Of a stretch of 64,000 nucleotides of DNA, positions 51,011-62,100 are shown piece after piece. Each line of letters begins with the position of its first letter. The first letter of the stretch is position 1. The notes beneath the pieces are model-generated. The model was not told where the DNA came from, made no database searches, and worked only from the letters and a program-made list of their open reading frames with translations. The position numbers were made by a program, and so were the translations under genes. Source of the DNA: Picocystis sp. L7. Taxonomy: Eukaryota; Chlorophyta; Picocystophyceae; Picocystales; Picocystaceae. The stretch is from contig QXJR01000028.1 of NCBI GenBank assembly GCA_020975725.1, forward strand, positions 496,001 to 560,000, written 5' to 3'.

Positions 51011-53833
51011 TCACAGCATCGAATGATCGTAACGCAAACTTGCGCAACAAGCTTGCTCTTCCAGCATCAACATCTGTGCGACCTCATTGGTCGAAAAGAG
51101 GTAGGACATGCCGTTCTCTCCTCCCCTTGCCACTATCTGCATGATCTCGGAACCTGCCCCTACAGTATCATTGAAAGTACACAAAAATGAACGGAGTTGG
51201 AGGCACTTCAGGCACAGGCGAGGGATGCACACACGCCGACATACCTCTCGCGCAATCTCATGATGATTGGACTCGAAGACCCGTACAATCGGGAAGTAAC
51301 CATCTGGCATTAGCTCACCTTTTAGGACCGCGCTTGCAGCAGAAACAAGCTTCTCCAGCAACGAAGATGCAGATGTGCCTTCTGAGGTAGATGAAAAACC
51401 AATCTTGAGCTCAAACAAAGAATTTTGCTCTGATGGGTAAGTATCAAGGGCGAATACCATGCCAGTGGGACTGTTCATGTTCCAGGTTTCCAAACCAGAA
51501 CGAGCAAATTCCTCTACTTCCCTTGTTTCAACTGGTGAACAAACGAACGAAGCAGGATCTAGAGAATCGACGCTTTGGGCACCTGAGTTCTTTTCAACAG
51601 AAAAAACAAGACGCACTTCATGAGAAGTTGCCACTTCGATATCCTCATAGGAAGGTAACCGCAGCCATGATGATTTGACCAGCCGCATACCCGCTGCTAA
51701 GCTTCGTCCTGCTTTTTCTTTCATGTCGAGAAGCTCGAGATCATCATGCTCGGCTGAATTCTCATCCCCTGCACACCTCACCCAATCATAAAAAGCCATG
51801 CTAAAGTCAAGCCATGCCTTCCATTCCGATATTTCATTGAAAGCCTCTTCTGTGCCCATTCCAAGGATGTCTTCGGGCAATACTTCGTTAAGGAAGTACG
51901 CCAAAGAGTCTGAAGCATCAACAGTATCTGCCAAGGCTAACTCTCTGCATACTAAGCATGCATGTTCGGCTACTTCTGGATGTGTGCTTTCCAACATGCA
52001 AAGCCACTCTGATGACCGGATTTTGGATGCGACGTAGTCTGCATGGCTTAAACTATGGTTCAAGCGTGATGCTGCCGTAACCTTTCTAACAATTCTCGAG
52101 AAATCTTCATGCGATAGGTAGCTAATACCTAAGTGAACTGCTTTCTGTCTCTCTTCAAATGAGGCTTTGGATAGGGTGTCCAAAAATATGCAATAAGTCT
52201 GGTCCAAAAGGCCTCTTCGAAGGTGCAAAGCATACACAGGAATCAGGGAATGCTTCCCATCCTCAATGAGATGTACAATATACATCTGCACTAGCTTGTT
52301 TACAGTATCTTGAAACACCCCAAATTCGTTCGCAACATCGACGGTACTTTGAAGCCGACAACCAGCAGCAGACAACACTTTCAGCAGCCAAAGCCCAAGA
52401 TGAGCAGCAAAACGGATCAGAATCGGGCCACAGCCAGGCTCTTCCCCTTTCAAAAGGCCCTGATCGAATACAAGGGACTGGACAAAGAGGAGCACATCTT
52501 CGTAGTTGCCTAGCACCATTTTTTCCTGCAACTTTCGAAAATGACCCAGCGCATTTCGTCTTTCTCGGCTAGCCCAACGCGACGAAACACTAGCAAATAT
52601 CTCTTCGATACTTCCTGGCATCCTCTCCATTATATCTGAGACAGGCCATCCAGTGGGAGACATAGCTGCCTTGGCTCCTCCAACATTGAAGTTGTCTTGG
52701 ATATCAAGCACCCTTGCTTCTGTGTTGATTCCTGACAGCTGGCAGTGAACTTGCACATCCAGCCATGATTTCGAATATGCCCACAGTAAGTCTTCCCAAC
52801 TTTCGCATGCAGGTAGTATGTGTTCAATGTAACCACACATTGCAGCATATACTGCAGCCTCCATGGTGGACCTGCCACTTTCCGACAACTTTTTTGACAT
52901 CACAAAACAAGTCCATTTCCAGATGTTGAGATGGAATGAGGTCCCATTCTCAGTCTCGGAGGCATATTCCTCTTCAAATTCTTCTTTTGAAGAGTAGTAT
53001 TCTGTGGCCTCGAATGCAACATTTCCAACTGGAAGCATACCGAATCGACCTGATCCAAGCAAACTTGATGCCCTCCAATATTCTCCAACATGGCAGCACA
53101 GTTCGGCAGCATGATGACAGCAGCCACACCTTACCAGTTTCCAAACCCCTTTCATGAGTCTCTCCTCGTCGTCCATATTGTCTGAAACAAGTGGCAGCTT
53201 TTGACGGATGCTTGCATCCGGATCAAGCTCAGTGACTATATCCTTCTCAACACCTCTCTCGATGGCATGCTTTGTTTCTTGCAGCAGACCTTCATTCTCG
53301 GCGAAACGGCCTACGTCGGAAAAATCTCCTTGTTCCTCAGACCAGTTCAAGGCATCCTGGGCCATCGATTCTAACCAATACACTACCTTTGCTAACTGCC
53401 ACAGCCCTTGGTCTTGGTGTACCGAAGATGCTGCAATCTCTCTGAAAGTTTTCCCCATAGGTGTGGACTTGACACTTGGTCTTTGTACGAGTGGCTCAAC
53501 ATCGCCTGCTAGGTGCCACAGCAACCGCCACGTTTGCGATTCTAATACCAGTTCCTTAGCCTGTGCCTCCATCTCCCTAGAAACTCCCAATCTGTGCATA
53601 TTTTCACGTGCTTCTCCTTGAATCTTCTCGGCTTGACTTTTACAAGCCTGCTCTAGCGCCAGACATGCAGTTTCTGCATCCAGGCTGTTGGATACGAAGA
53701 CTCTCTCTGCTACCCTTGCAAATTGTGACTCAAGAGACAATTCGGCCAGATTGTTCGTTTCAAGAACATCCTCCTGGAATGGCAGCGGAAAAGCATTCGC
53801 TCGGACGCTTTCTCGGGCCACCTCTGTCATCAT
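51011..53833 (-). CDS. NUP107: Nucleoporin Nup107/Nup84
   Basis: A 940-residue alpha-helical nucleoporin of the Nup107-160 (Y) complex, the scaffold of the nuclear pore. It is helical throughout with no transmembrane segment or FG repeats. The diagnostic part is the segment around residues 280-310, VRCGCCHHAAELCCHVGEYWRASSLLG, split here as VRCGCCHHAAELCC and GEYWRASSLLG, matching the conserved Nup107 motif of a Trp-Arg-Ala after a paired-helix repeat. Length fits the family (about 900-1000). ATG 53833 (Met-Met-Thr) is chosen; the open frame upstream has no ATG. No intron is required. Confidence 0.85.
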   Translation of the reverse strand: MMTEVARESVRANAFPLPFQEDVLETNNLAELSLESQFARVAERVFVSNSLDAETACLALEQACKSQAEKIQGEARENMHRLGVSREMEAQAKELVLESQTWRLLWHLAGDVEPLVQRPSVKSTPMGKTFREIAASSVHQDQGLWQLAKVVYWLESMAQDALNWSEEQGDFSDVGRFAENEGLLQETKHAIERGVEKDIVTELDPDASIRQKLPLVSDNMDDEERLMKGVWKLVRCGCCHHAAELCCHVGEYWRASSLLGSGRFGMLPVGNVAFEATEYYSSKEEFEEEYASETENGTSFHLNIWKWTCFVMSKKLSESGRSTMEAAVYAAMCGYIEHILPACESWEDLLWAYSKSWLDVQVHCQLSGINTEARVLDIQDNFNVGGAKAAMSPTGWPVSDIMERMPGSIEEIFASVSSRWASRERRNALGHFRKLQEKMVLGNYEDVLLFVQSLVFDQGLLKGEEPGCGPILIRFAAHLGLWLLKVLSAAGCRLQSTVDVANEFGVFQDTVNKLVQMYIVHLIEDGKHSLIPVYALHLRRGLLDQTYCIFLDTLSKASFEERQKAVHLGISYLSHEDFSRIVRKVTAASRLNHSLSHADYVASKIRSSEWLCMLESTHPEVAEHACLVCRELALADTVDASDSLAYFLNEVLPEDILGMGTEEAFNEISEWKAWLDFSMAFYDWVRCAGDENSAEHDDLELLDMKEKAGRSLAAGMRLVKSSWLRLPSYEDIEVATSHEVRLVFSVEKNSGAQSVDSLDPASFVCSPVETREVEEFARSGLETWNMNSPTGMVFALDTYPSEQNSLFELKIGFSSTSEGTSASSLLEKLVSAASAVLKGELMPDGYFPIVRVFESNHHEIAREVCRRVCIPRLCLKCLQLRSFLCTFNDTVGAGSEIMQIVARGGENGMSYLFSTNEVAQMLMLEEQACCASLRYDHSML

Positions 53834-54492
53834 GACCTCCGTTTGCGACGGTCGAGATGCTTTGCAACTCCCTCTAAGATATTCGAAGGACTGGTTCTCA
53901 CGATCGATAGCGCACAAGAAGGCAAGGAAAGCGTTGTTTCGGGTTGAACACAGCCGTCGCTCCGTGCGTGCTTCGCGTTCCCTTCCGACTGCCTTGTCTG
54001 TCGCCTTCGAATCTGGTTCGGCTGCTCACGTCTCCGGTACTCCTTTCTGCACCGCTGTTCCTTCCTCTTCGCTTCGTTTCCGATCGTTGCGGCACGATCT
54101 GCTCAGCATCCACTCGGTTGCGCGCACTTCGAGCTCGTCTTCGGGGCGGGTGGGTCCCTGCCCTTCCGTTCGGACCGATTGAACCGATGGATCCGGCGTT
54201 GGTTTCGGGTTCAGACCCGCGAGGATCTCCTTTCTCGTCCGGATCGATCCCATCGAAGGGAACGGTTCGATGGACCTTCCCTCACCCCTCTCCCTCCCGG
54301 TGGATCGAACACGACCCAAGGGACGACGAGGGAGGTATCGGTCCAGGGAGTTTCTTCTCGGTTCGGTTTCGTCACGTCTCGGCCAACGGAAGCGGCAGTC
54401 GTCTTCCTTGCAGTTGCCTTCCAAGCCTTCGCACCGCCTCCAAAAGAACTCCTCGGAGAGCATCTCAAGATCTTGGACGAACCGTGCTATAC
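53834..54492. promoter_or_regulatory. Divergent 5' region of Nup107 and NAD(P)HX dehydratase
   Basis: A GC-rich, stop-poor 659-bp block between divergent start codons. It carries long overlapping open frames on both strands that lack family features, and must contain both promoters. Confidence 0.5.
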
Positions 54493-55635
54493 ATGCCTCG
54501 ATTGCGCACGAAACTGTGCAGGAAGATCTGCGTGACGAACCTCGTTCGTCGACTGGCGAAGGAAACCAAACCCACAACGAACCTGCCGGCGATTGGGATC
54601 CCTCCAGGACGTGCCGGCACTGAAAAGGACAAGTGGTTTTCGAGACGATTGATGGCAACGGGAACAGGGTCCATGAGCACGGAAATCGATCCTGTGCTTC
54701 GATCCATGCACGATGCAATACCTCTCCTCGAAACGACGAAACACAAAGGGCAGTGTGGGAAAATCGCGGTGGTTGGTGGCTGCGAAGAGTACACTGGAGC
54801 TCCCTATTTCGCTGCCATGACTGCCCTATTTGCAGGAGCAGATCTGTCACACGTGTTCTGTGGGAGAAGTGCATCTGGAGTGATCAAGGGGTACTCGCCT
54901 GATCTAATTGTACACCCCTACCTACCAGACGACACCCACAGCGAATACGGTGGACATGATTTGACGGATGAAGAGCTCGAAGCAGTTTCCACCCATTGTG
55001 CAAATCGCGTGGCCAAGTGGATGCCCAAATTTGACTGTCTTATTGTTGGACCGGGAATGGGGAGATCAAAGGCGATGTTGGCGACCGTGTCCAAGGTGAT
55101 CAAAAGCGCCCGTGGAGCCAATATTCCAATTGTAGTGGATGCCGATGGGCTCTTCTTGTTAACCAAGGACTTGGCCCTGGTATCTGGGTATGACAAGGCA
55201 ATTCTGACTCCTAATGTGGTAGAACTTCAGCGCCTTGCCAATTCGGCAGGCCTCGCTCACGAATCGGCCGAGGATACTGCCCAGAATCTCAGCCAGGAGC
55301 TCGGCGGCATCACCATCCTCTCGAAAGGTTCAACTGATTTCGTGTGCTGCGGGAAATCCTCGCTCACATGCAAGGAAGTAGGCAGTCCCCGGAGGGCTGG
55401 TGGCCAGGGCGATGTATTAGCAGGTTTCGTAGGTCTGTTTTCAGCTTGGGTTCATAGCTCCTCGGCTGATTTGAGTCATGCACCACCTACTCTAATTGCT
55501 TCATACAGTGCATGCGTGCTTGCCAGGGAGGCATCCCGCCTTGCCTATGCACGACTTGGTCGTTCCCTTACTGCGTTTGAAGTGACGAAAGAAGTTGGAC
55601 GTGCCATGCAAAACATCTGGGGAAACCTACCTTGA
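54493..55635 (+). CDS. NAXD: ATP-dependent NAD(P)H-hydrate dehydratase
   Basis: A 380-residue repair enzyme of the ribokinase-like fold that turns damaged NAD(P)H hydrate back to NAD(P)H using ATP or ADP. The motifs are clear: HKGQCGKIAVVGGCEEYTGA for the nucleotide site, LIVGPGMGRS, VVDADGLFLL, ILTPNVVELQRL and the GGQGDVLAG loop with the catalytic Asp307. From the ATG at 54493 the first ~53 residues are basic (MPRLRTKLCRKICVTNLVRR), suggesting organelle import; an internal ATG at 54652 would give the cytosolic form, so dual targeting from two starts is possible. No epimerase domain is fused. Confidence 0.93.
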   Translation: MPRLRTKLCRKICVTNLVRRLAKETKPTTNLPAIGIPPGRAGTEKDKWFSRRLMATGTGSMSTEIDPVLRSMHDAIPLLETTKHKGQCGKIAVVGGCEEYTGAPYFAAMTALFAGADLSHVFCGRSASGVIKGYSPDLIVHPYLPDDTHSEYGGHDLTDEELEAVSTHCANRVAKWMPKFDCLIVGPGMGRSKAMLATVSKVIKSARGANIPIVVDADGLFLLTKDLALVSGYDKAILTPNVVELQRLANSAGLAHESAEDTAQNLSQELGGITILSKGSTDFVCCGKSSLTCKEVGSPRRAGGQGDVLAGFVGLFSAWVHSSSADLSHAPPTLIASYSACVLAREASRLAYARLGRSLTAFEVTKEVGRAMQNIWGNLP

Positions 55636-58531
55636 TTGCATACCTCCCAATACAAGCTTTCTGCTTTCAGCTGTACTCCATCTGAAATTGTGGTCATTGT
55701 TTTTTGTACGCATTTCTTACTTGGCTAGAGAAAAGATAAACAATATGCAGTGCCCTGCGGGCACTAACTGTTTACAACACCCACCGATGCCGAGGCTGTG
55801 AACGATGGAACAACTTCACTCATATCAAGAGCATATGCTTTCTGATCCCTGTCGGTCCACAATCAAAGATGAGTTCTGAAGATGGAAATGCACGGCCTGC
55901 GTTGTTTCAGAAATAAGAACTCTAGCATTCACTAGGCTGCTGAGTTTTGGGATTTGACACTGTTGGTGCGTAGAATGCCTTTCACGTTTCACACAAAGCA
56001 TTTCTGTAGACATATACGGTAGTTATGTAGCAAGTGTGAAGGAAAAGGGAGATTGTGATGGAGTAGTCAATTTTGTTTCCTTCATGCAACCCCAGAGCTG
56101 GTTCGAGTCCAGCTAAGAAGACTTGGCATAGACATGGCTTGTGCAGTCCAGGGGCAGAGATGAATCTCTTATCACTATCTTTATCATTGTCATTCTTTTT
56201 TGCCAATTTGCCGCCGTAGAATGGGATGCTTGCTAGGTATCCAAGTGGCATGCTTCCCACGTGCAATGGAGCGGGGATTATCGTCTGACATTTCCTTGCC
56301 TATGAAGAGCACGTCATTTTCGATCTAAAAGTTTCTGAACAGGAGACAATCTCAGACCCTCCTTACGGTTCCACCTCTTGCAATAGGAGTCCAAGATTGT
56401 TTTACAAGTTCAGCACGCCAGCTCGAAGTTTCAAACGTAAGTTCAAAAAAAAGTACGTACCGTTAAGCTTCTTCGAATCCAATTTGTAAAATGGATTCCA
56501 TACAAGCAAGACAGTTTTTGACTCGTACAAAGAAGAAAGAGCATCAATACTAGCCATGTCCGATGCCTTTAAACATCTACCAAAGGAGTAGACGACCTTT
56601 ATCAGAGCTCAATTTTGTCAATTGCCACAAGTGGAACTTGTTCTCTCAAAAACGCTCCACCAAAGTCGGGAATAAGCACACCCACATATCATTTGCAATG
56701 TACCCCAATGTTACATTTGTAAGTACGAACTCGCGAATCATTGATTTTAAAAGGAAAGGTCCTTCATTATGCACACCTCGAGCTGTTCATTCGTTCCGAG
56801 TTCTTGCCCTGTGGTGCGAATTTGGAGGAGTTATTCATGCCGCCCTTGTGCATGCTGGAAGTTCTGAAAACAACAAATCTTCCTGCATCTGCTTGTCATA
56901 GTTATCATGTGTATGTCCCTCGGGTGTGCAAGTGTATGTAGCGTGCCCATGAGACATCCAATATGTCATGGCACTGCGTGTACATTATTGGTAGCTAGGT
57001 TATGTCAACGCTCAACTCATCTTCCTAAATAAGAAATCAGATTGAAGACCTTGTGGGTTCGGAGACATGCAACGTTTGCATGAATCCTAAGCGATTGCTT
57101 TAGACGAGGCTTCTTACTCGGATTAAACTAGTGAATGCACAAGAGCGATTGAGAGCAAAGTTGAGCATGTATCTATACCGAACGGCACACTTATTATACA
57201 TTTGAGCGGGTGCTTGTGCAAGAAAAGAGGGTTGGTGCAATGAGTTGAGCACTAGTTCCCGTGAAGAACAACTTCTTTCTCTTTGATCGCACACCGTTGG
57301 AATCATGCTTTTTTAAACATTATGTCTCAAATGCTTGCGAGTGAGCAATATTCTAATCACTTTCCGACTTATGTGTTTCATGTGCGCTTTGCTTCCCCAC
57401 GATGCGAATCTTTGTATGGTGAGTTTTGGCATGCAACATGTGGAGATGCCAATCCAAGCCCTCCTCTAGTGCATATTCTTCTACACTGTACTACACATTG
57501 CAATGTCTAAGAAAATAAAATTGAGGACAATTGTATATTGATGCTCGCATGGGCATGAGTTTGCCAACACAAACGATATTTCTTGTGAAAGGTATTTCGG
57601 GTGCGTGGGTATTTCTTCCCTCGTTGTTGGTTGATAGCGAAGCAATAGAGAAACTTTGATGTAACTTGTTCAGATTTGAAAGGTGCTTGTTTCCTTTTGA
57701 GCGCGGTTGCTGCAGAACGAAACATCTAGCCACCAAGGAGCGTTTCTCTCTGGCAAGGCTATCGGATCTCTAAAGGATCTTGAAGTTTTTGGGATGTTGA
57801 GGTTGACGTCAAACGACCATAGCTTTGCCACTGCGTCTTAGTTTGAAGCAAGCACGTTCTCCATCTATTCATTATTGATTTTTCTTGCTTAATGGAAATA
57901 TTTTCATGTGGAGACATCATGTGCACGACTTTGCTAGCCAAAGTAGGCATACAAATTTCATTAGGGTCGACGAGATTCACATTGAGATGGGTTTGACCAA
58001 TCGTCTTTACTATAACATTAGTGTGTGAAAAAACAGCACACGCAAAGAACAAAGGTGAAGCAAGGGAGTGTTGCTGAAACGTACGATTGACCCCAAAAGC
58101 GTGATTGGTATAAGGATCCTCCGAGGACCCCATTTCGAGGGCTTCCAACGTGTTGAATGAAGGCGAGTTGCTAAAATGCCGGAGTGGACCTTGCACGACC
58201 AGGGTGTTTGTGTCACCTTCTATAGAAATGCCCTTCCCTTCGCGTGAAGCAGCATCGAGATTGGTACCATTCCTTTCAAGAACGTGCGGATGGGTCGTGG
58301 TGTTGGGGCATGACCCTTTGGGTCTTGGGTTCTATCGAGTGACTTTGGATCTGTCCTGTCCATCCTTCGATCGTCGACCTTTCCTTCTTCGGTGGGACGG
58401 GTTCAGGTATCCCCTTTCCCTTTCACGTATCTCTTTCTGGATCGGTCGTCGGCCGGGGTGGGCCCGTACGGCCTCAACCCTCTCCTGCTCTGACCACAGA
58501 GCACAGTCGCGTACGTTTGGAGGCGGCCACG
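55636..58531. other. Long intergenic stretch, no gene recognised
   Basis: About 2.6 kb of AT-rich sequence with short open frames only, then a GC-rich block from about 58260 that is the 5' flank of the ferredoxin gene. A T-arm-like 17-mer at 56097-56113 has no matching acceptor stem and is not called as tRNA. Confidence 0.5.
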
Positions 58532-58987
58532 ATGTTGGCCCGGTTGGCGACAGCATGGGCTCGATCCACGCGGATAGGACGGTCCATGAATCCATGCCGA
58601 TCATCTGGAACCACGGCTCAAGAAGGGAAGGAATGCCTGTCGGTGACATTCGCCAAGGATGGAGAAGAATGGACCGTGCCTTGGCCGATGGGTGAAAGCC
58701 TCCTCCAGGTCGCTCACCAGAACGACATCGAATTAGAAGGAGCATGCGAAGGATCATTGGCGTGCTCTACATGTCACGTGGTGGTGGAAGATGAGAACAT
58801 GTACGAGAAGATGGAGGAACCTAGCGATGATGAGAACGACATGCTCGACCTCGCCTTCGGACTCACCGAGACGTCGAGGCTTGGCTGCCAAGTTCTCGCG
58901 AAGCCCGAGCTCGATGGACTCCGAGTAAGGATACCCTCCGCAACGCGAAATTTTGCAGTGGATGGGTTCGTGCCCAAGCCTCATTGA
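58532..58987 (+). CDS. Mitochondrial [2Fe-2S] ferredoxin (adrenodoxin type)
   Basis: A 151-residue ferredoxin that donates electrons to mitochondrial iron-sulfur cluster assembly and related enzymes. The cluster ligands are Cys72-x5-Cys78-x2-Cys81 and Cys119, the adrenodoxin spacing, with the surrounding blocks [17 protein letters not shown] and [16 protein letters not shown]. The acidic recognition helix between them is present. The N terminus from ATG 58532, [17 protein letters not shown], is a good mitochondrial presequence (Arg, Ala, Leu, no acids). It is not a photosynthetic plant-type ferredoxin. It converges on the ACC gene 171 bp away. Confidence 0.95.
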   Translation: MLARLATAWARSTRIGRSMNPCRSSGTTAQEGKECLSVTFAKDGEEWTVPWPMGESLLQVAHQNDIELEGACEGSLACSTCHVVVEDENMYEKMEEPSDDENDMLDLAFGLTETSRLGCQVLAKPELDGLRVRIPSATRNFAVDGFVPKPH

Positions 58988-59158
58988 ATCGCATGGAAAG
59001 GGCGCGTCAAGCTGGGCGTGAACCAGGCAGTTGACAACCATTCACGCCAACAGCGGTGGATTGAACCGTAGTAAGAATAAATTCCGCGTAACAAGCAGCT
59101 GTGGACCCTTACGCTGCTCTACCCTTGAATCCAAACTATTGATGAATCTCAAGCACCC

Positions 59159-62100
59159 TCACTTCTTCAGTGCTTTGAGGACCTCCTTCCTTGTAGAGTT
59201 GTCCATGGCGGCCATGATATCCAGAACGAGAGAGATTGTCTTCTCATGCTTGGATGCACTGATCCATTTGCGAACGGACCTGGGATCTGACTCCAGCCAG
59301 GACAAGACCTTCAAGTTGTCCTTGGACTTATCCACTCCAAACTTCTTTTCTACCAACTCCGTTAACCCTCGCTTAGCCATTGCATGGTCGGCTCCAGGTA
59401 CCTCTGCCACATACTCCGATATGATACGTTCCTCAGCCAACCGGCGGCGCACTCTGAAGTAGAAGAACTCACGCGAGTCTTCCCATTTCAGGGCTTCACA
59501 GATGACACCCTTTGCCTTCATCCTACCGCTCCGGTCATGCAGATCAGCAAACTCGTGCGCAACCTGAAGATACAGAGGCAGCAGCTGCTTCTCTCTTTCT
59601 GCTATCTGCACTGAGTTGATTTGTGGGTCTTTGTCAAGTTCAATCAACCCAGGATCAAGCCTGTGCATGGTTCGAATCTGGTCCGCAGCCCTATACTTTA
59701 CTTCGCAAATACCTGGAGGCTCAAGGATACCACCCCTTGCTTCAGTATCAGCATACATCTCCATTTGCTCTACATTGATCGTCGGATCCACTACAACCCA
59801 AGCTCCGCCACGTAACTCTCCATTTGGAGGAATGTATATGAAGACAGGCTGACGATAGACGCGTAGTTGATCGACAATCATTGCTCCAAACTTGAGGATC
59901 TCTCCATACATGTCCCTTGTTCCACCACTAAAGCCACGCCAGTTGGCAAATATCATCAGTGGGAGGTTCTCCCCGTTGTTAAAATCTTGGATGGCCGTAG
60001 CAGTCTTGTAGGCGCTGTCGGGAAACCATACTTGACCAGCTTGCTGAAGAACAGTCTCTCGGGATTCAGGATTGGCAGGGTCTGCTGGGATCCTCTGTTC
60101 CATGAGCCTGGTTTCCACAGCAATGACTCCCATTGGTATACCTCCCAATCGAGCTCTACCTACCACAACACTTTTGCCCCATTCTTGCAATGTCTCTGTG
60201 AATGAGCCTTTGTCAAAGAACCCAGACAACCACGTACCGTCTTCTGCAATGTGGCCAGCTAGCATCGATCTTGGGTCATAGGGCGTTTTCGAAGGCTTGA
60301 ATGCAATCTTCCTGTTGGGCAAATCTGGAGTGACAGTTGGCACTGGCAGTGAAGATGCAGTTTTTGGCACGTAGCTAAGCCACTTGGTGATTGCTGCTAC
60401 ACCTTCTCTATCGTCTAAGACCTCCATGTGAGTGATTCCATTCGGCATCATGACCTGAGGCCCACCCAATTGGTCTTGCGAGGTGTACACTTCGCGTCCT
60501 AACAGCTTGTTAAGTGCCTGGTATCCTGTCAATATGAGAGGTCCATTCTGCATCTGAATAACCCTCTGCCCTAGACGACAGAGGTAAGCGCCTATCCCTA
60601 CGCTCCTGCCTGTGACATAACTCAAGGTAAAAGTTTCTGTGTACGCTGTGCTGGTCTCACCAGCGATCATTCCAGACCCCCGCAAGTTTTCTACCCCTAT
60701 ACCATGCGCCTGGCCAATAATATCTGTCAGCACCATTCTTACTTCTCCCGAGGATTCATCCAGTACCTTGCGGGCATTAACTGTTCCCTCTGGAAAACGG
60801 GCAAAGTCATCAGGTGTTAGGTAAAGATACTTGAAGCCGGCTGTTGGATTTGATTCATCATTCCAACCGACTTTGAAGTACGGTTTCACCTCCTCTACCA
60901 GTCCAATACGAGCACCACTATTACATGCCATGTAAATTCTTGGAAGAGCATTCATTCGAGCATACTCTGAAGCGGCTTTGAAGAAATCGTCTTCAAGAAC
61001 ACCAAAGGAACCACTTTGGACAGTGCAATCATTTGCAATCATGACAATTTCTCGTCCATCTGGGTACTCGGGAGTCTTGAGGAAGCAGTGCCAGGCAACC
61101 ATGCCAATTTGGTTCGTCCCAACAACACGGGATGGGTCCCTTGTAAGGCTACCCTCTTGTGACAGTATCAATTCTTCAGCCTTAAACAACTTGTCAAGAG
61201 GGGGCATTTGCATCTTTGCCGCACTACCTGTCTCATTCAGATATGTAGTCCAGTCCTGAACCAGCTGCTTCTCAACTAGACCCAGGAAGTCATAGCAGTA
61301 AGTTGTTCCGATTCGTCTGGCAGCTGCACGTTTCCGCTGGATGGTGCCTGTGATAGGGTAAGGGTCAAGGAAGCAAGTTCCATTGTCCTCCTCCCCGACC
61401 GTGCAGAATCTGATGGCTGCTCCAGTAACAGGGTTCAGCTCCTCCCTGTACATCTCCAACTTCAGCCACTGCCCTGACATTGACGACGCCATAAGGCGAA
61501 TGGGCACAATGCCTGAACCAATATCGCACCTAAGCCTGACCTCAATCTCGTCGACACGCAACTTCAGCAGCTCATTGGTGTTTGCGGTAATAAAGCCTCT
61601 CATCACATCGCGCAACTTACCAACCACTCCCTCCTATGCAGAAAACGAACAATTCCTTAGCTTGTGCTCATCAACAAACCGCGCATCCGCAAATATCCGC
61701 AAGTCAAACGCAACGTGCCTCAAAATCTTTGTCTTTCAACTCAGGAAGCACATTGAGATATAGTCGTGTAGACGAAGTTTGCTGTGCCCTTGGATCAAGC
61801 ATGGCTAGCTGTAACGCATCGATTGCCTTCGCCAATATGCGCTCTAGCCCACCTTTCGCGATATCTCTACTATGACTGATGCGTCGCAACAACAGGTGAA
61901 AGGGCCTCAGGTTTCTCCTCCCTCCATCTTCTTCGAGCTTCCCCTGTCCAACATAAATGTGAAGATCCCTGTTCACAGTAGCGATTCTTTCCAGGTCATA
62001 GTTTTTCAAACGCGACAGTTCTAATAGATGCGCCACAGTAGGCCGTGAACCGCGGTAAAGAGGATCTTCCTCATAATCACGGGCCATAGTAAACGTGTTG

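Noticed and set aside
56097-56113. GCTGG TTCGAGT CCAGC, a perfect T-arm-like stem and loop
   Set aside because: No complementary acceptor stem, anticodon arm or D arm can be placed upstream at tRNA spacing on either strand.
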